From NCBI GenBank assembly GCA_945865925.1, contig CAMBFG010000008.1, positions 1 to 64,000 of the forward strand: 64,000 nt of DNA, written 5' to 3'. This stretch comes from Dehalococcoides mccartyi. Its GTDB lineage: Bacteria; Chloroflexota; Dehalococcoidia; UBA2979. The notes under the pieces are model-generated. The model had not been told where the DNA came from and ran no database searches. It worked only from the letters and a program-made list of their open reading frames with translations. The position numbers and the translations under genes were made by a program. Below are positions 56,058 to 64,000 of this stretch, in pieces (the stretch's first letter is position 1; each line of letters starts with the position of its first letter).

Positions 56058-56066
56058 GCGGTCTCG

Positions 56067-56645
56067 ATGAGCGCCCGCAGTGCTGAGGTGGTCGCGGAGA
56101 CGCTCCATACCGCGCGCCTCGATCTCGTCCCGTTCGATCTCGCCTTCTGCCGCGCGATCCTTGCGGGCGACCGCGACGTCGCCGCCGAGTGGCTCGGCGC
56201 TGACCTCGGCGTGTGGCCGAGCACGGACGAGGCGGAGGGATTCTTCCCGGTGGTCGCGAGGGCGCTGCGGGAGGACTCCAGCGTCGCGGGGTGGTGGAGT
56301 CGCGCCGTAGTGGTGCGGATGTATGGAGTGGTCGCGGGCAGCCTCGGGATGAAAGGCCCGCCGCGCGACGGCCGCGTGGAGCTCGGTTGGGGCATCGAGC
56401 GCCCGTTCCGCCGTCAGGGGTACGCCCGCGAGGGTGCGCGCGCCATCCTCGCGTATGCGTTCTCGCATCGCGAGGTAGTCGAGGTGGTGGCGGAGATCGA
56501 CGCGGCGAACGAGCCCTCGATCATTGTGGCGGAGGCGATCGGACTGCACCGCACGGATGAGGCAGGGAGCGAAGCGGGGTTGTGGTTGTGGGCGGTCTCG
56601 CGTGTCGAGTACGAGGGGTCCATCTCAGAGCATCGACCGCGCTAA
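56067..56645 (+). CDS. GNAT family N-acetyltransferase
   Basis: TARLDLVPFDLA, GSLGMKGPPRDGRVELGWGIERPFRRQGYAREGARAILAYAF. Confidence 0.92.
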   Translation: MSARSAEVVAETLHTARLDLVPFDLAFCRAILAGDRDVAAEWLGADLGVWPSTDEAEGFFPVVARALREDSSVAGWWSRAVVVRMYGVVAGSLGMKGPPRDGRVELGWGIERPFRRQGYAREGARAILAYAFSHREVVEVVAEIDAANEPSIIVAEAIGLHRTDEAGSEAGLWLWAVSRVEYEGSISEHRPR

Positions 56646-57286
56646 CTGAGTACCCCGTGCCGCTGCACTGCTGCCATCAGTTGTGCCGCCGTGTCACCCA
56701 TCGGATCGATCTGCTCGGCGCGCCAGCCGAGGGCTCGTGCGGCCTCGACGTTCTCTGGGAGGTCATCGAAGAACAGCAGCAGCGATGCTGGCTGACCACT
56801 CGCGGCCTCGAAGGCGTGATAGATGGCAGGGCTTGGTTTGAGGACGCCTGCGAGGTGGCTCGCGACCGCGTACTGAAGGCGAGCGACCGTCGGGAAGTGC
56901 GACTGGGCGCCTCGGAGGTCGGCCCAGTGGGGGGCACTCGTGTTGGAGAGTGCGCCGGTCGCGATGCCAGCGGCCTCGATGGCCTCTACGACCGCATCGA
57001 CGCCGGGATACTCCGCCCAGTGCCACGCGGCGTGGATACGACGCACGTCGTCGGCGGCGTAGACGCCACCCGAGGCTTCGGCGGTCGCTGCGTAGTACGC
57101 GTCAGGTTCGAGGCGGCCGACGGACATCGCGTCGACGAGTGTGCCGCGCCTCGCAAGGAACGCCGCGTCCGAGGCAACGGGATGCGGCGGGATGCCAGCG
57201 CGCGCACACGCCTCGATCCAGGACCGAACGATCTGTACGAGCACTCCGCCGAGGTCGAAGACGACGCACGCGACCGGTTCGGTCAC
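56642..57286 (-). CDS. HAD-family hydrolase
   Basis: VVFDLGGVLVQ, TGALSNTSAPHW, GVLKPSPAIYHAFEA, LLFFDDLPENVEAARALGW. Confidence 0.92.
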   Translation of the reverse strand: MTEPVACVVFDLGGVLVQIVRSWIEACARAGIPPHPVASDAAFLARRGTLVDAMSVGRLEPDAYYAATAEASGGVYAADDVRRIHAAWHWAEYPGVDAVVEAIEAAGIATGALSNTSAPHWADLRGAQSHFPTVARLQYAVASHLAGVLKPSPAIYHAFEAASGQPASLLLFFDDLPENVEAARALGWRAEQIDPMGDTAAQLMAAVQRHGVLS

Positions 57287-57849
57287 CGGGCGCGCTCGTC
57301 ACTCGGGCGGTAGTCGTAGCGCCAGCCGGGCTGCCACGCGCGCTCCTCGATGGCGACGTCAGCGAGCGGGCGGCCGTTCGCGAGGTGTTCGAGGGCCATC
57401 CACGTGGCGTAGTGGCCGACGACGAGGACGATGCCGCTGGGGCGCTCCTGCTCGATGGCGTCGAACGCCGCTCGGTGGCGGGTGACCGCGGCCTCGTAGG
57501 ACTCTCCGTCCGGCCAGGGGACATCGATGTGTGCCGAGCGAGCGAGGTCGATCTCGTGGCGTGGGCGGCCTGACAGGGTGCCGTAGTCACATTCGTCGAG
57601 ACGGGCGTCCGCCGTGATGATGAGCGGGCCGCCCTCGAATGCGATGGCGGCCGTATCACGAGCGCGTTGCAGGGCGGCGGTCACCACGGCGTCGACGGGG
57701 ATGGGCGTTCCGGGGCCATAACGCGCGCGTACCTCAAGTGCTTGCTCACGGCCACGCGTGGACAGCGGAGTGTCGATGAGGCCCGCGGCGAGGCCGGCTT
57801 CCGAGGCTTCGGTGTTCGAGTGAGTAATGAGCCAGATGGTGACGGGCAT
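57283..57849 (-). CDS. Histidine phosphatase family protein
   Basis: WLITHSNTEAS; LSTRGREQALEVRARYG; DECDYGTLSG; VLVVGHYATW. Canonical RHG is replaced by THS, so catalytic status is uncertain. Confidence 0.82.
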   Translation of the reverse strand: MPVTIWLITHSNTEASEAGLAAGLIDTPLSTRGREQALEVRARYGPGTPIPVDAVVTAALQRARDTAAIAFEGGPLIITADARLDECDYGTLSGRPRHEIDLARSAHIDVPWPDGESYEAAVTRHRAAFDAIEQERPSGIVLVVGHYATWMALEHLANGRPLADVAIEERAWQPGWRYDYRPSDERAR

Positions 57850-57984
57850 CGGTCATTCCTTCGGTCAGAGAAACGGTATCCCGTCCGCCCGCCGGGGGAT
57901 GTACCATGCCGCACCGGACGGGCCAAACAGTTTGAGCCGGACAGACAGACGGCGTCCCCATCATTCATGGGGCGGGGAGTACAC

Positions 57985-59649
57985 ATGGCAGAGATCGACG
58001 GCGCCACGATTATCGCTCGGTCGCTGAAGACGCAGGGCGTCGACGCGATGTTCGGGGTGGTGGGCATCCCAGTGACCACGATCGCGATGGCGGCGCAGAA
58101 GGCTGGCATCAACTACGTGGGCATGCGGCACGAGATGCCGGCGACGTACGCCGCACAGGCCGTGTCCTACCTCGGGGGGCGCATTGGCGCCGCCCTGGCG
58201 GTGTCCGGGCCGGGCGTGTTGAATGCGATCGGCGCGTTCTCCAACGCGTGGTCGAACCGTTGGCCAATGATCCTTCTCGGCGGTTCCTACGAGCGCACGG
58301 GCCACCTGATGGGCTTCTTCCAGGAGGCCGACCAACTGACGGCCGTCCGCCCGTACGCGAAGTTCGCGGAGCGGGTCGAGACGATCGAGCGCATCCCGAT
58401 CTACGTCGCGGAGGCCGTGAAGAAGGCGATCCACGGCGTCCCTGGCCCGGTCTACCTCGACCTCCCCGGCGACGTGATCGCTGGCCGCGTGGACGAGGAC
58501 GCGGTGCAGTGGGTGCCGCGTGTGCCGGACCCCCGCCGCACGCTGTCTGACCCGATGGACGTCGAGGCGGCGATGGCCGCCCTGAAGACGGCGGAGCAGC
58601 CCCTGATCATCATCGGTAAGGGCGTTGCCGCCTCGCGCGGTGAGCAGGAGATGAAGGCCTTCGTCGAGAAGACCGGCATCCCGTACCTCGCGATGCCGAT
58701 GGCGAAGGGCATCCTGCCGGACGACCACGACCAGGCGGCCGCTGCGGCACGCTCGTTCGTGCTGCAAAACGCCGACCTCGTGTTCCTCGTGGGCGCGCGC
58801 CTCAACTGGATGTTGCACTTCGGGTTGCCGCCGCGCTTCCGCAAGGACGTGCGAGTGGTGCAGCTGGACTTCAACCCCGAAGAGATCGGCGTGAATGTCC
58901 CGACCGAGGTCATGATGATCGGTGACGCGAAGAAGACGCTCGGGCAATTGCTCGACGTCCTCGACCGCGACCAGTGGCAGTTCCCGCAGGACAGCGAGTG
59001 GTTGCAGTCCGTCCGCGCCGAGGCGCGTTCGAACTCCGAACTCGTCGAGGGGATGAAGCAGGAAGAGACCGACCCGATCGGTTACTACCGTGCGCTGCAC
59101 GCGATTAACCAGGCGCTTCCGCCGGACGCGATCTTCGTCGCTGAAGGTGCGAGCACGATGGACATCAGCCGGACGGTGATCGACCAGCTGGTGCCGCGCT
59201 CCCGCCTCGACGCCGGTTCGTTCGGTTCGATGGGCCTCGGGCACGGGTTCGCGATCGCCGCAGCGGTGCAGAACCCGGGCAAGCGGGTCATCTGCCTCCA
59301 GGGCGACGGTGCCTTCGGCTTCGCGGGCACCGAGTGCGAGGTGGCAGTCCGCTACAACCTGCCGATCACGTGGATCGTGTTCAACAACGGCGGTATCGGC
59401 GGCCACAAGGCGGAGTTGTTCGAGCGTGAGAACAAGCCGGTTGGCGGTATGAGCCTCGGCGCGCGCTACGACATCATGATGGAAGGCCTTGGCGGCGTCG
59501 GGTACAACGCGAAGTCGTACGACGAGCTGCAGGGTGCGCTGAAGCAGGCGCTGGCGCTCTCGGGGCCGTCGCTCATCCACGTGCCGCTGGACCCGGACGC
59601 GAAGCGCAAGCCGCAGAAGTTCGGCTGGCTGACCTCCACCCGCGCCTAG
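57985..59649 (+). CDS. TPP-dependent enzyme, oxalyl-CoA decarboxylase / 2-hydroxyacyl-CoA lyase family
   Basis: GMRHEMPATYAAQAVSYLGGRIGAALAVSGPGVLNAIGAFSNAWSNRWPMILLGGSYE, GFFQEADQLTAVRPYAKFA, GDGAFGFAGTECEVAVRYNLPITWIVFNN TPP motif. Confidence 0.9.
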   Translation: MAEIDGATIIARSLKTQGVDAMFGVVGIPVTTIAMAAQKAGINYVGMRHEMPATYAAQAVSYLGGRIGAALAVSGPGVLNAIGAFSNAWSNRWPMILLGGSYERTGHLMGFFQEADQLTAVRPYAKFAERVETIERIPIYVAEAVKKAIHGVPGPVYLDLPGDVIAGRVDEDAVQWVPRVPDPRRTLSDPMDVEAAMAALKTAEQPLIIIGKGVAASRGEQEMKAFVEKTGIPYLAMPMAKGILPDDHDQAAAAARSFVLQNADLVFLVGARLNWMLHFGLPPRFRKDVRVVQLDFNPEEIGVNVPTEVMMIGDAKKTLGQLLDVLDRDQWQFPQDSEWLQSVRAEARSNSELVEGMKQEETDPIGYYRALHAINQALPPDAIFVAEGASTMDISRTVIDQLVPRSRLDAGSFGSMGLGHGFAIAAAVQNPGKRVICLQGDGAFGFAGTECEVAVRYNLPITWIVFNNGGIGGHKAELFERENKPVGGMSLGARYDIMMEGLGGVGYNAKSYDELQGALKQALALSGPSLIHVPLDPDAKRKPQKFGWLTSTRA

Positions 59650-59687
59650 CGGGTCGCCAGCGGCCTCGGCCGCATCGCGAGCAGAAT

Positions 59688-59715
59688 CGAGGGCGTCCCG
59701 CGAGGGGCGCCCTCG
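59688..59715. terminator. Terminator-like hairpin
   Basis: cgagggcgtcccgcgaggggcgccctcg followed by ttgtg, after the TPP-enzyme stop. Confidence 0.7.
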
Positions 59716-59754
59716 TTGTGTGGATGGCATCCGTTGTGCTCAGGCCTACTCGTT

Positions 59755-59812
59755 AGCCTTCGCGCATAGTGACATAACCGTGACACGAAGGCTGTTCGGC
59801 CAGCGCTAGAAT
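59755..59812 (+). promoter_or_regulatory. Candidate activator-dependent promoter of the acyl-CoA dehydrogenase
   Basis: GTGACA repeats at 59769 and 59780 (11-bp period) inside an 8-bp inverted repeat agccttcg/cgaaggct; TAGAAT -10-like element at 59807-59812; no -35. Confidence 0.45.
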
Positions 59813-59896
59813 CGCCTACGTACAGCCGGTATCTATCCGGCTGGGGCACGAGGACGCCGGAAGCGCCTCGATGCCGTGCTTCGAGGGAGGCCCGCG

Positions 59897-61084
59897 ATGG
59901 ACTGGGACGACAACGCACAGGAGTCGGAGTTCCGAGCGCAGGTGCGTACGTTCATCGCCGAGCACGGGGCGAAGCAGCGGGCGGGCGACGGCGAAGAGTC
60001 CTTCGGCAACTCCCCCGAGGTGCGAGCGCGCACGAAGCCCTGGCGAGACGCCCTCGTCGCCAACGGGTGGATCGCGCCGGCCTGGCCGAAGTCCTACGGC
60101 GGGGCAGGGATGTCGCCCAAAGAGCAGTTCATCCTGAACGAGGAGCTGGCGGAGAACGGCCTCTCTAACGTCGGCGGGTTCGGCGTGATGATGTTGGGGC
60201 CGACGCTGATGATCCACGGCGACGAGGAGCAGAAGGCGGAGCACCTCGGCAAGATCCTGGCGGGCGAGGTCGTGTGGGCACAGGGCTGGTCCGAGCCGAG
60301 CGCCGGGTCAGACCTCGCGTCGTTGCAGACGCGTGCGAAGCGCGACGGCGACGAGTACGTGGTGAACGGGCAGAAGATCTGGACGAGCGGCGCACAACAT
60401 GCTGACTGGATCTACATGCTCGCGCGCACCGACCCGGACGCACCGAAGCACCGAGGCATCTCGCTGCTCATGTTCTCGATGCGCACGCCGGGCGTGGACG
60501 TGCGCCCGCTGATCAACATGGCCGACCAGCACGGCTTCAACGAGGTCTTCTTCGAGGACGTGCGCGTCCCGGTGAAGAACCGCCTGGGTGAGGAGAACCG
60601 TGGCTGGTACGTCGGCATGACGCTGACGGACTACGAGCGCAGCGGCATCGGCTCTGCCGTCGGCACACAGCGCCGTCTCAAGCAACTGCTCGATGTGTCA
60701 CGCACCGACCCGCAGGCGAAGCAGGCGGAAGGGACGCGCTCGAAGTCATGGCGGCTGTACTTCGCCGACCGCTGGATCGAGGCGGAGATCGCGCGGCTGT
60801 TCTCTTACCTGAACATCAGCATTCAGGCGCGCAATCTGGTCCCGAACTACGAGGCCTCAATGTCGAAGTTGTACACGACGGAACTCGGCCAGCGGATCGC
60901 GCACACCGCCCTGAAGATGTACGGCCTGCAGGGGATGGCATGGGACGCGAAGCGCCCGGAGAACGGCCGCGGCCGCGTGGCCACCGGCTACCTCAGCGCT
61001 GTGAGCAGCACGATCGCCGGCGGGACATCCGAGATCCAGCGCGGCATCATCGCCACCCGCGGGCTGGGCCTGCCTCGGGGTTAG
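59897..61084 (+). CDS. Acyl-CoA dehydrogenase
   Basis: AQGWSEPSAGSDLASLQTRAKRDGDEYVVNGQKIWTSGAQHADW; GRVATGYLSAVSSTIAGGTSEIQRGIIATRGLGLPRG. Confidence 0.96.
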   Translation: MDWDDNAQESEFRAQVRTFIAEHGAKQRAGDGEESFGNSPEVRARTKPWRDALVANGWIAPAWPKSYGGAGMSPKEQFILNEELAENGLSNVGGFGVMMLGPTLMIHGDEEQKAEHLGKILAGEVVWAQGWSEPSAGSDLASLQTRAKRDGDEYVVNGQKIWTSGAQHADWIYMLARTDPDAPKHRGISLLMFSMRTPGVDVRPLINMADQHGFNEVFFEDVRVPVKNRLGEENRGWYVGMTLTDYERSGIGSAVGTQRRLKQLLDVSRTDPQAKQAEGTRSKSWRLYFADRWIEAEIARLFSYLNISIQARNLVPNYEASMSKLYTTELGQRIAHTALKMYGLQGMAWDAKRPENGRGRVATGYLSAVSSTIAGGTSEIQRGIIATRGLGLPRG

Positions 61085-61128
61085 GACATACGAAGGCGAG
61101 GCGGGCGCGACGGGCGTATACCGCGCGC

Positions 61129-61542
61129 ATGTTCCCGCCAGCTCGCCCCTGGTCACAGGTCTCCGAGGCGGTCGACCTCGACCGTGAGTACGTTGTGTTC
61201 TCGTCGCGCTTCTACCTGAAATCGATCTGGCGCGTGCCGCGGTTCATGCTCGCGGCGAACCGCATCATGAAGCAGTTGGATGCCTACACCCCTGGCGTCG
61301 TGGGCTGGTCGATGGCCGCCGACCTCGGGAAGTTGGAGTTCCACACGATCTCCGTCTGGGAGAACACTGAGGCCCTGCGCCGCTTCAACGCCTCCGGTGA
61401 ACACGAGGTCGCCTTGCGGCGCTTCGCCTCATCGATGAAGCGCAGAGGCACGTTCTTGCAGTACAAGATCCTCGGGGAGGCGGTACCGATCTCCTGGCCC
61501 GACGCCATCGCCTACCTCGACCGCCACATCGCCAGCGGCTGA
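61129..61542 (+). CDS. Hypothetical protein, dimeric alpha-beta barrel (DUF3291-like)
   Basis: YVVFSSRFYLKSIWRVPRFMLAANRIMKQLDAYTPGVVGWSMAADLGKLEFHTISVWENTEALRRF. Confidence 0.75.
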   Translation: MFPPARPWSQVSEAVDLDREYVVFSSRFYLKSIWRVPRFMLAANRIMKQLDAYTPGVVGWSMAADLGKLEFHTISVWENTEALRRFNASGEHEVALRRFASSMKRRGTFLQYKILGEAVPISWPDAIAYLDRHIASG

Positions 61543-61563
61543 CGCGCCTTCGAGTGCCTCGGC

Positions 61564-61866
61564 CTATCGCTTCACGCCGTCGATGTAGTTGAGGCGAGTG
61601 AGTTCCATCCGTCCGTCCATCAGCCCACCGAGGGCTGCGCCGAACGCCTTCATGTGGTCCGTCGTCCGGTGTGCTGCGAATGCCGCGTCATCCGCGTACT
61701 GCTCGTAGAAGAAGAATACCCCTGGCTGCCCCTCGACGCTGTGGAGTGCGTACTGCATCACGCCCGGCTCCTTCGCCTGCACCTCGGCGATCATCGCGAC
61801 GAGAGCGGCCTGTAGCGCCTCGGCTTTGCCCTCGGCGGCGGTCAGTTTGGCGGTGAGCGTGATCAT
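61564..61866 (-). CDS. Antibiotic biosynthesis monooxygenase (ABM) domain protein
   Basis: MITLTAKLTAAEGKAEALQAALVAMIAEVQAKEPGVMQYALH...FFFYEQYADDAAFAAHRTTDHMKAFG. Confidence 0.92.
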   Translation of the reverse strand: MITLTAKLTAAEGKAEALQAALVAMIAEVQAKEPGVMQYALHSVEGQPGVFFFYEQYADDAAFAAHRTTDHMKAFGAALGGLMDGRMELTRLNYIDGVKR

Positions 61867-61954
61867 GTGGGTGCCTTTCCGGCTGACAGAGGGCGGATCG
61901 TAGCCGAGCGCGCGTGTAGATGGCGCGGCATACTGTCAGTTGAGGAGCCTTCCC

Positions 61955-62854
61955 ATGCCTGACCCCTACTACATGCCCACCGACGACGAACTGCGAACCA
62001 GCGGGGCGCAGGTGACCGTGGGCGTCCTGCACCCGGGGGAGATGGGGAGTGCCGTTGGTGCCTCGACGGTGGCGGCGGGGGCCCGGGTGATCTGGACGTC
62101 CGAGGACCGGAGCGCGGCGACGCGGGCGCGGGCGGAGGCGGACGGGCTGCATGACGTCCACTGGCTGAACGGCCTCGTGAACCAGTCGCACGTCATCCTG
62201 TCCGTGTGTCCGCCCGCCTTCGCGGAGGATGTTGCCGAGTCGGTGACGATGCTCGGCTACCACCGCATCTACGTGGACGCGAACGCGGTGTCGCCCGCGA
62301 CGGTGCGCCGGATGGCGACCCGCATCGAGGAGACCGGGGCGCACTTCGTCGACGGCGGGATCATCGGCGGGCCGCCTCGCAAGGCGGGGACGACTCGGCT
62401 CTATCTCTCGGGCGAGTACGCGCCCAGGGTGGCGACGGCGCTCGCGGGCGGGCCGCTCGAGGTCTGCGTGCTGGACGCGCCGGTGGGGGCCGCCTCGGCG
62501 CTGAAGATGGCCTACGCGGCCTGGACGAAAGGGACCAGCGCGCTGCTCGCTGCCGTCGAGGCGCTCGCGATCCACGAGGACGTGCTGGAGCCGCTGCTGG
62601 GCGAGTGGCGGCGAGGTCGCACAGGCCTCGAGGAGCGCGCGGACGACCTGGGCGGTGCGGCGGCGAAGGCATGGCGCTGGGTGGGCGAGATGGAGCAGAT
62701 CGCGGCGACATTCGAGGCAGCCGGGCTGCCCGGTGGCTTCCACCTCGCAGCTGCCGATGTGTTCGAGCGGATGACGCAGTTCAAGGACGACCGCAACGCG
62801 CCCGGCGGGCCGACGCTCGCGCGCACGCTGCTGAAGGAACTGAAGCCCGACTAG
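61955..62854 (+). CDS. NAD(P)-dependent oxidoreductase (6PGDH-like, DUF1932-type C-terminus)
   Basis: VTVGVLHPGEMGSAVGASTV; VDGGIIGGPPRKAGTTRLYLSG; ALKMAYAAWTKGTSALL. Confidence 0.88.
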   Translation: MPDPYYMPTDDELRTSGAQVTVGVLHPGEMGSAVGASTVAAGARVIWTSEDRSAATRARAEADGLHDVHWLNGLVNQSHVILSVCPPAFAEDVAESVTMLGYHRIYVDANAVSPATVRRMATRIEETGAHFVDGGIIGGPPRKAGTTRLYLSGEYAPRVATALAGGPLEVCVLDAPVGAASALKMAYAAWTKGTSALLAAVEALAIHEDVLEPLLGEWRRGRTGLEERADDLGGAAAKAWRWVGEMEQIAATFEAAGLPGGFHLAAADVFERMTQFKDDRNAPGGPTLARTLLKELKPD

Positions 62855-64000
62855 CCCTCGTAGCCGCGAGCACGCTCGCGGCGGTCCCACACGAGGCCAC
62901 CGGCGAGGCCGCCCATCGCGACGATGAGCCATCCGGCGGCGTACAGCGAGGCGCGGTCGGCTTGCTGGCCCACGACCTCGCTCGCCTGTTCCGCGACCGC
63001 GATCCGCAACTCGTTGGGGACGCGTCCCGCTGGCCGCACCCGCTCGCGCGCCACCCAGGCGTCGAGGGGGCTCGATGCGGCAGCGCTGACGAGGGTGGTG
63101 GTGCCGACGAGCCCGATGGCGGCGGCGACGAGGAGCGCAGCGCTGCCCCACGCCAGCCTCGAAGGCCACGTGGAGCCCGCGAGGAAGGCGATCCCGATGA
63201 CGAGCGCAAGGCAGAGCAGCGGCGCGCCGTAAACACCGAGCACGCGGATGGTGCTGAAGGCCGTGCGCATCTGTCCGATCGTGGGGCCATCGACGGGCTG
63301 GCCGGCGGCGGCACTCTTCGCGCGCTGCCCGTCGTAGCGAGCGAGGACGTCGGCGTCGGTGATGGTGCCGCCCTTCGGAGTGAACAGGGCGACGGTATTG
63401 TCAGCCCTCGCCAGCGCGGGGTTTGAGGCGTTCCCCAACTGCTTCTTCAGATCGGTGTCGGTGAGCCGCCAGCCGTCGCGGGTCATCTGCTCGGGTGGCA
63501 GGTGCAGCGCCTTCGCGAAGGGGTCGGCGAGGAACGGGAACGCGACGAACGAGATGCCGGCGTTCATCGTCTGGGTGTCGCCCGCGAGGTACGGCACGGC
63601 CTGGTCGACGAAGCCGAACCATTGCTGGTCGAACCAGGCGCCCGCCGATTCGCCTCGCAGCTGGATCGCGGCGGTGACGGTCCGGATGCCGGGAGGTGCG
63701 CCTGGGATCGGCTTGCCGGCGTTCGCAGGGTCGTCGTCGTAGGTCTTCGCGATATTGAGCACGACTCGCTGCCCCATGCCGAGATCCTGCCACGTCCGCT
63801 CGAACATCGAGGGCTGGCCCGCCGTCGGGTGGCCGAACGTGTCCGCGAGGCCGTCGTGCAGGCTGACGTTGATCGCGAAGTGGTCTTCCTTGCCAGCGAG
63901 CCACGGGAGGATCTGGTCGATCGCCTGCTCGGTCTCGCGTTCGATGAGTGACGATGGCAGGAACGACTGCAGGAGGGCGGTGATGCGGTCCTCGGCGTTC
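62851..64000 (-). CDS. Membrane-associated hypothetical protein (5'-partial at window edge)
   Basis: ORF 62851..63807 remains open upstream to the window end (NAEDRITALLQSFLPSSLIERETEQAIDQILPWLAGKEDHFAINVSLHDGLADTFGH...); C-terminal TM segments. Confidence 0.8.
   Translation of the reverse strand, partial: NAEDRITALLQSFLPSSLIERETEQAIDQILPWLAGKEDHFAINVSLHDGLADTFGHPTAGQPSMFERTWQDLGMGQRVVLNIAKTYDDDPANAGKPIPGAPPGIRTVTAAIQLRGESAGAWFDQQWFGFVDQAVPYLAGDTQTMNAGISFVAFPFLADPFAKALHLPPEQMTRDGWRLTDTDLKKQLGNASNPALARADNTVALFTPKGGTITDADVLARYDGQRAKSAAAGQPVDGPTIGQMRTAFSTIRVLGVYGAPLLCLALVIGIAFLAGSTWPSRLAWGSAALLVAAAIGLVGTTTLVSAAASSPLDAWVARERVRPAGRVPNELRIAVAEQASEVVGQQADRASLYAAGWLIVAMGGLAGGLVWDRRERARGYEG

Noticed and set aside
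57956-57972. ccccat-cattc-atgggg hairpin upstream of the TPP enzyme
   Set aside because: Short 6-bp stem; could affect translation but not distinguishable from chance.
57961-59730. 589-aa minus-strand ORF
   Set aside because: Antisense of the TPP enzyme; Arg/His/Val-rich shadow ORF.
1-64000. Possible CRISPR arrays, transposases, prophage or defence islands
   Set aside because: No regularly spaced repeats, DDE/tyrosine/serine recombinases, phage structural genes or recognised defence proteins seen in the ORF set.

Overview
High-GC bacterial chromosomal segment (about 68% GC by eye), densely packed. Protein content and gene style suggest Chloroflexota/Dehalococcoidia; that placement is inference. 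I support one tRNA-Pro(GGG), about 70 CDS, several terminator-like hairpins, a family of dispersed GC-rich intergenic repeats and a few candidate regulatory sites. Content is mostly housekeeping: mfd, pth, pyrE, nfo, dut, thyX, fabF, trxB, plsY, cysteine desulfurase, an IscU-type scaffold, NuoG/NuoI-like proteins and ADP-forming acyl-CoA synthetase subunits. There is also a CoA-ester metabolism set: three CaiB/BaiF CoA-transferases, a 4-hydroxybutyrate CoA-transferase-like protein, a TPP-dependent oxalyl-CoA decarboxylase/2-hydroxyacyl-CoA lyase-like enzyme and an acyl-CoA dehydrogenase. I see no CRISPR array, prophage, transposase, rRNA or obvious defence island. Observations most worth a second look: a histidine-kinase-like protein with no ATPase domain whose receiver has Glu at the phospho-acceptor position; a second fully degenerate receiver; a convergent pair of DnaA-box-like 9-mers in an intergenic gap; modular dispersed intergenic repeats; a terminator-like direct repeat flanking a DinB gene; candidate divergent and activator-dependent promoters; convergent genes sharing CTAG/CTAA stops; and strong over-abundance of TCGAGG/CCTCGA. 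Starts were often trimmed from the ORF track by eye; all homology statements are from memory of families, with no search run.
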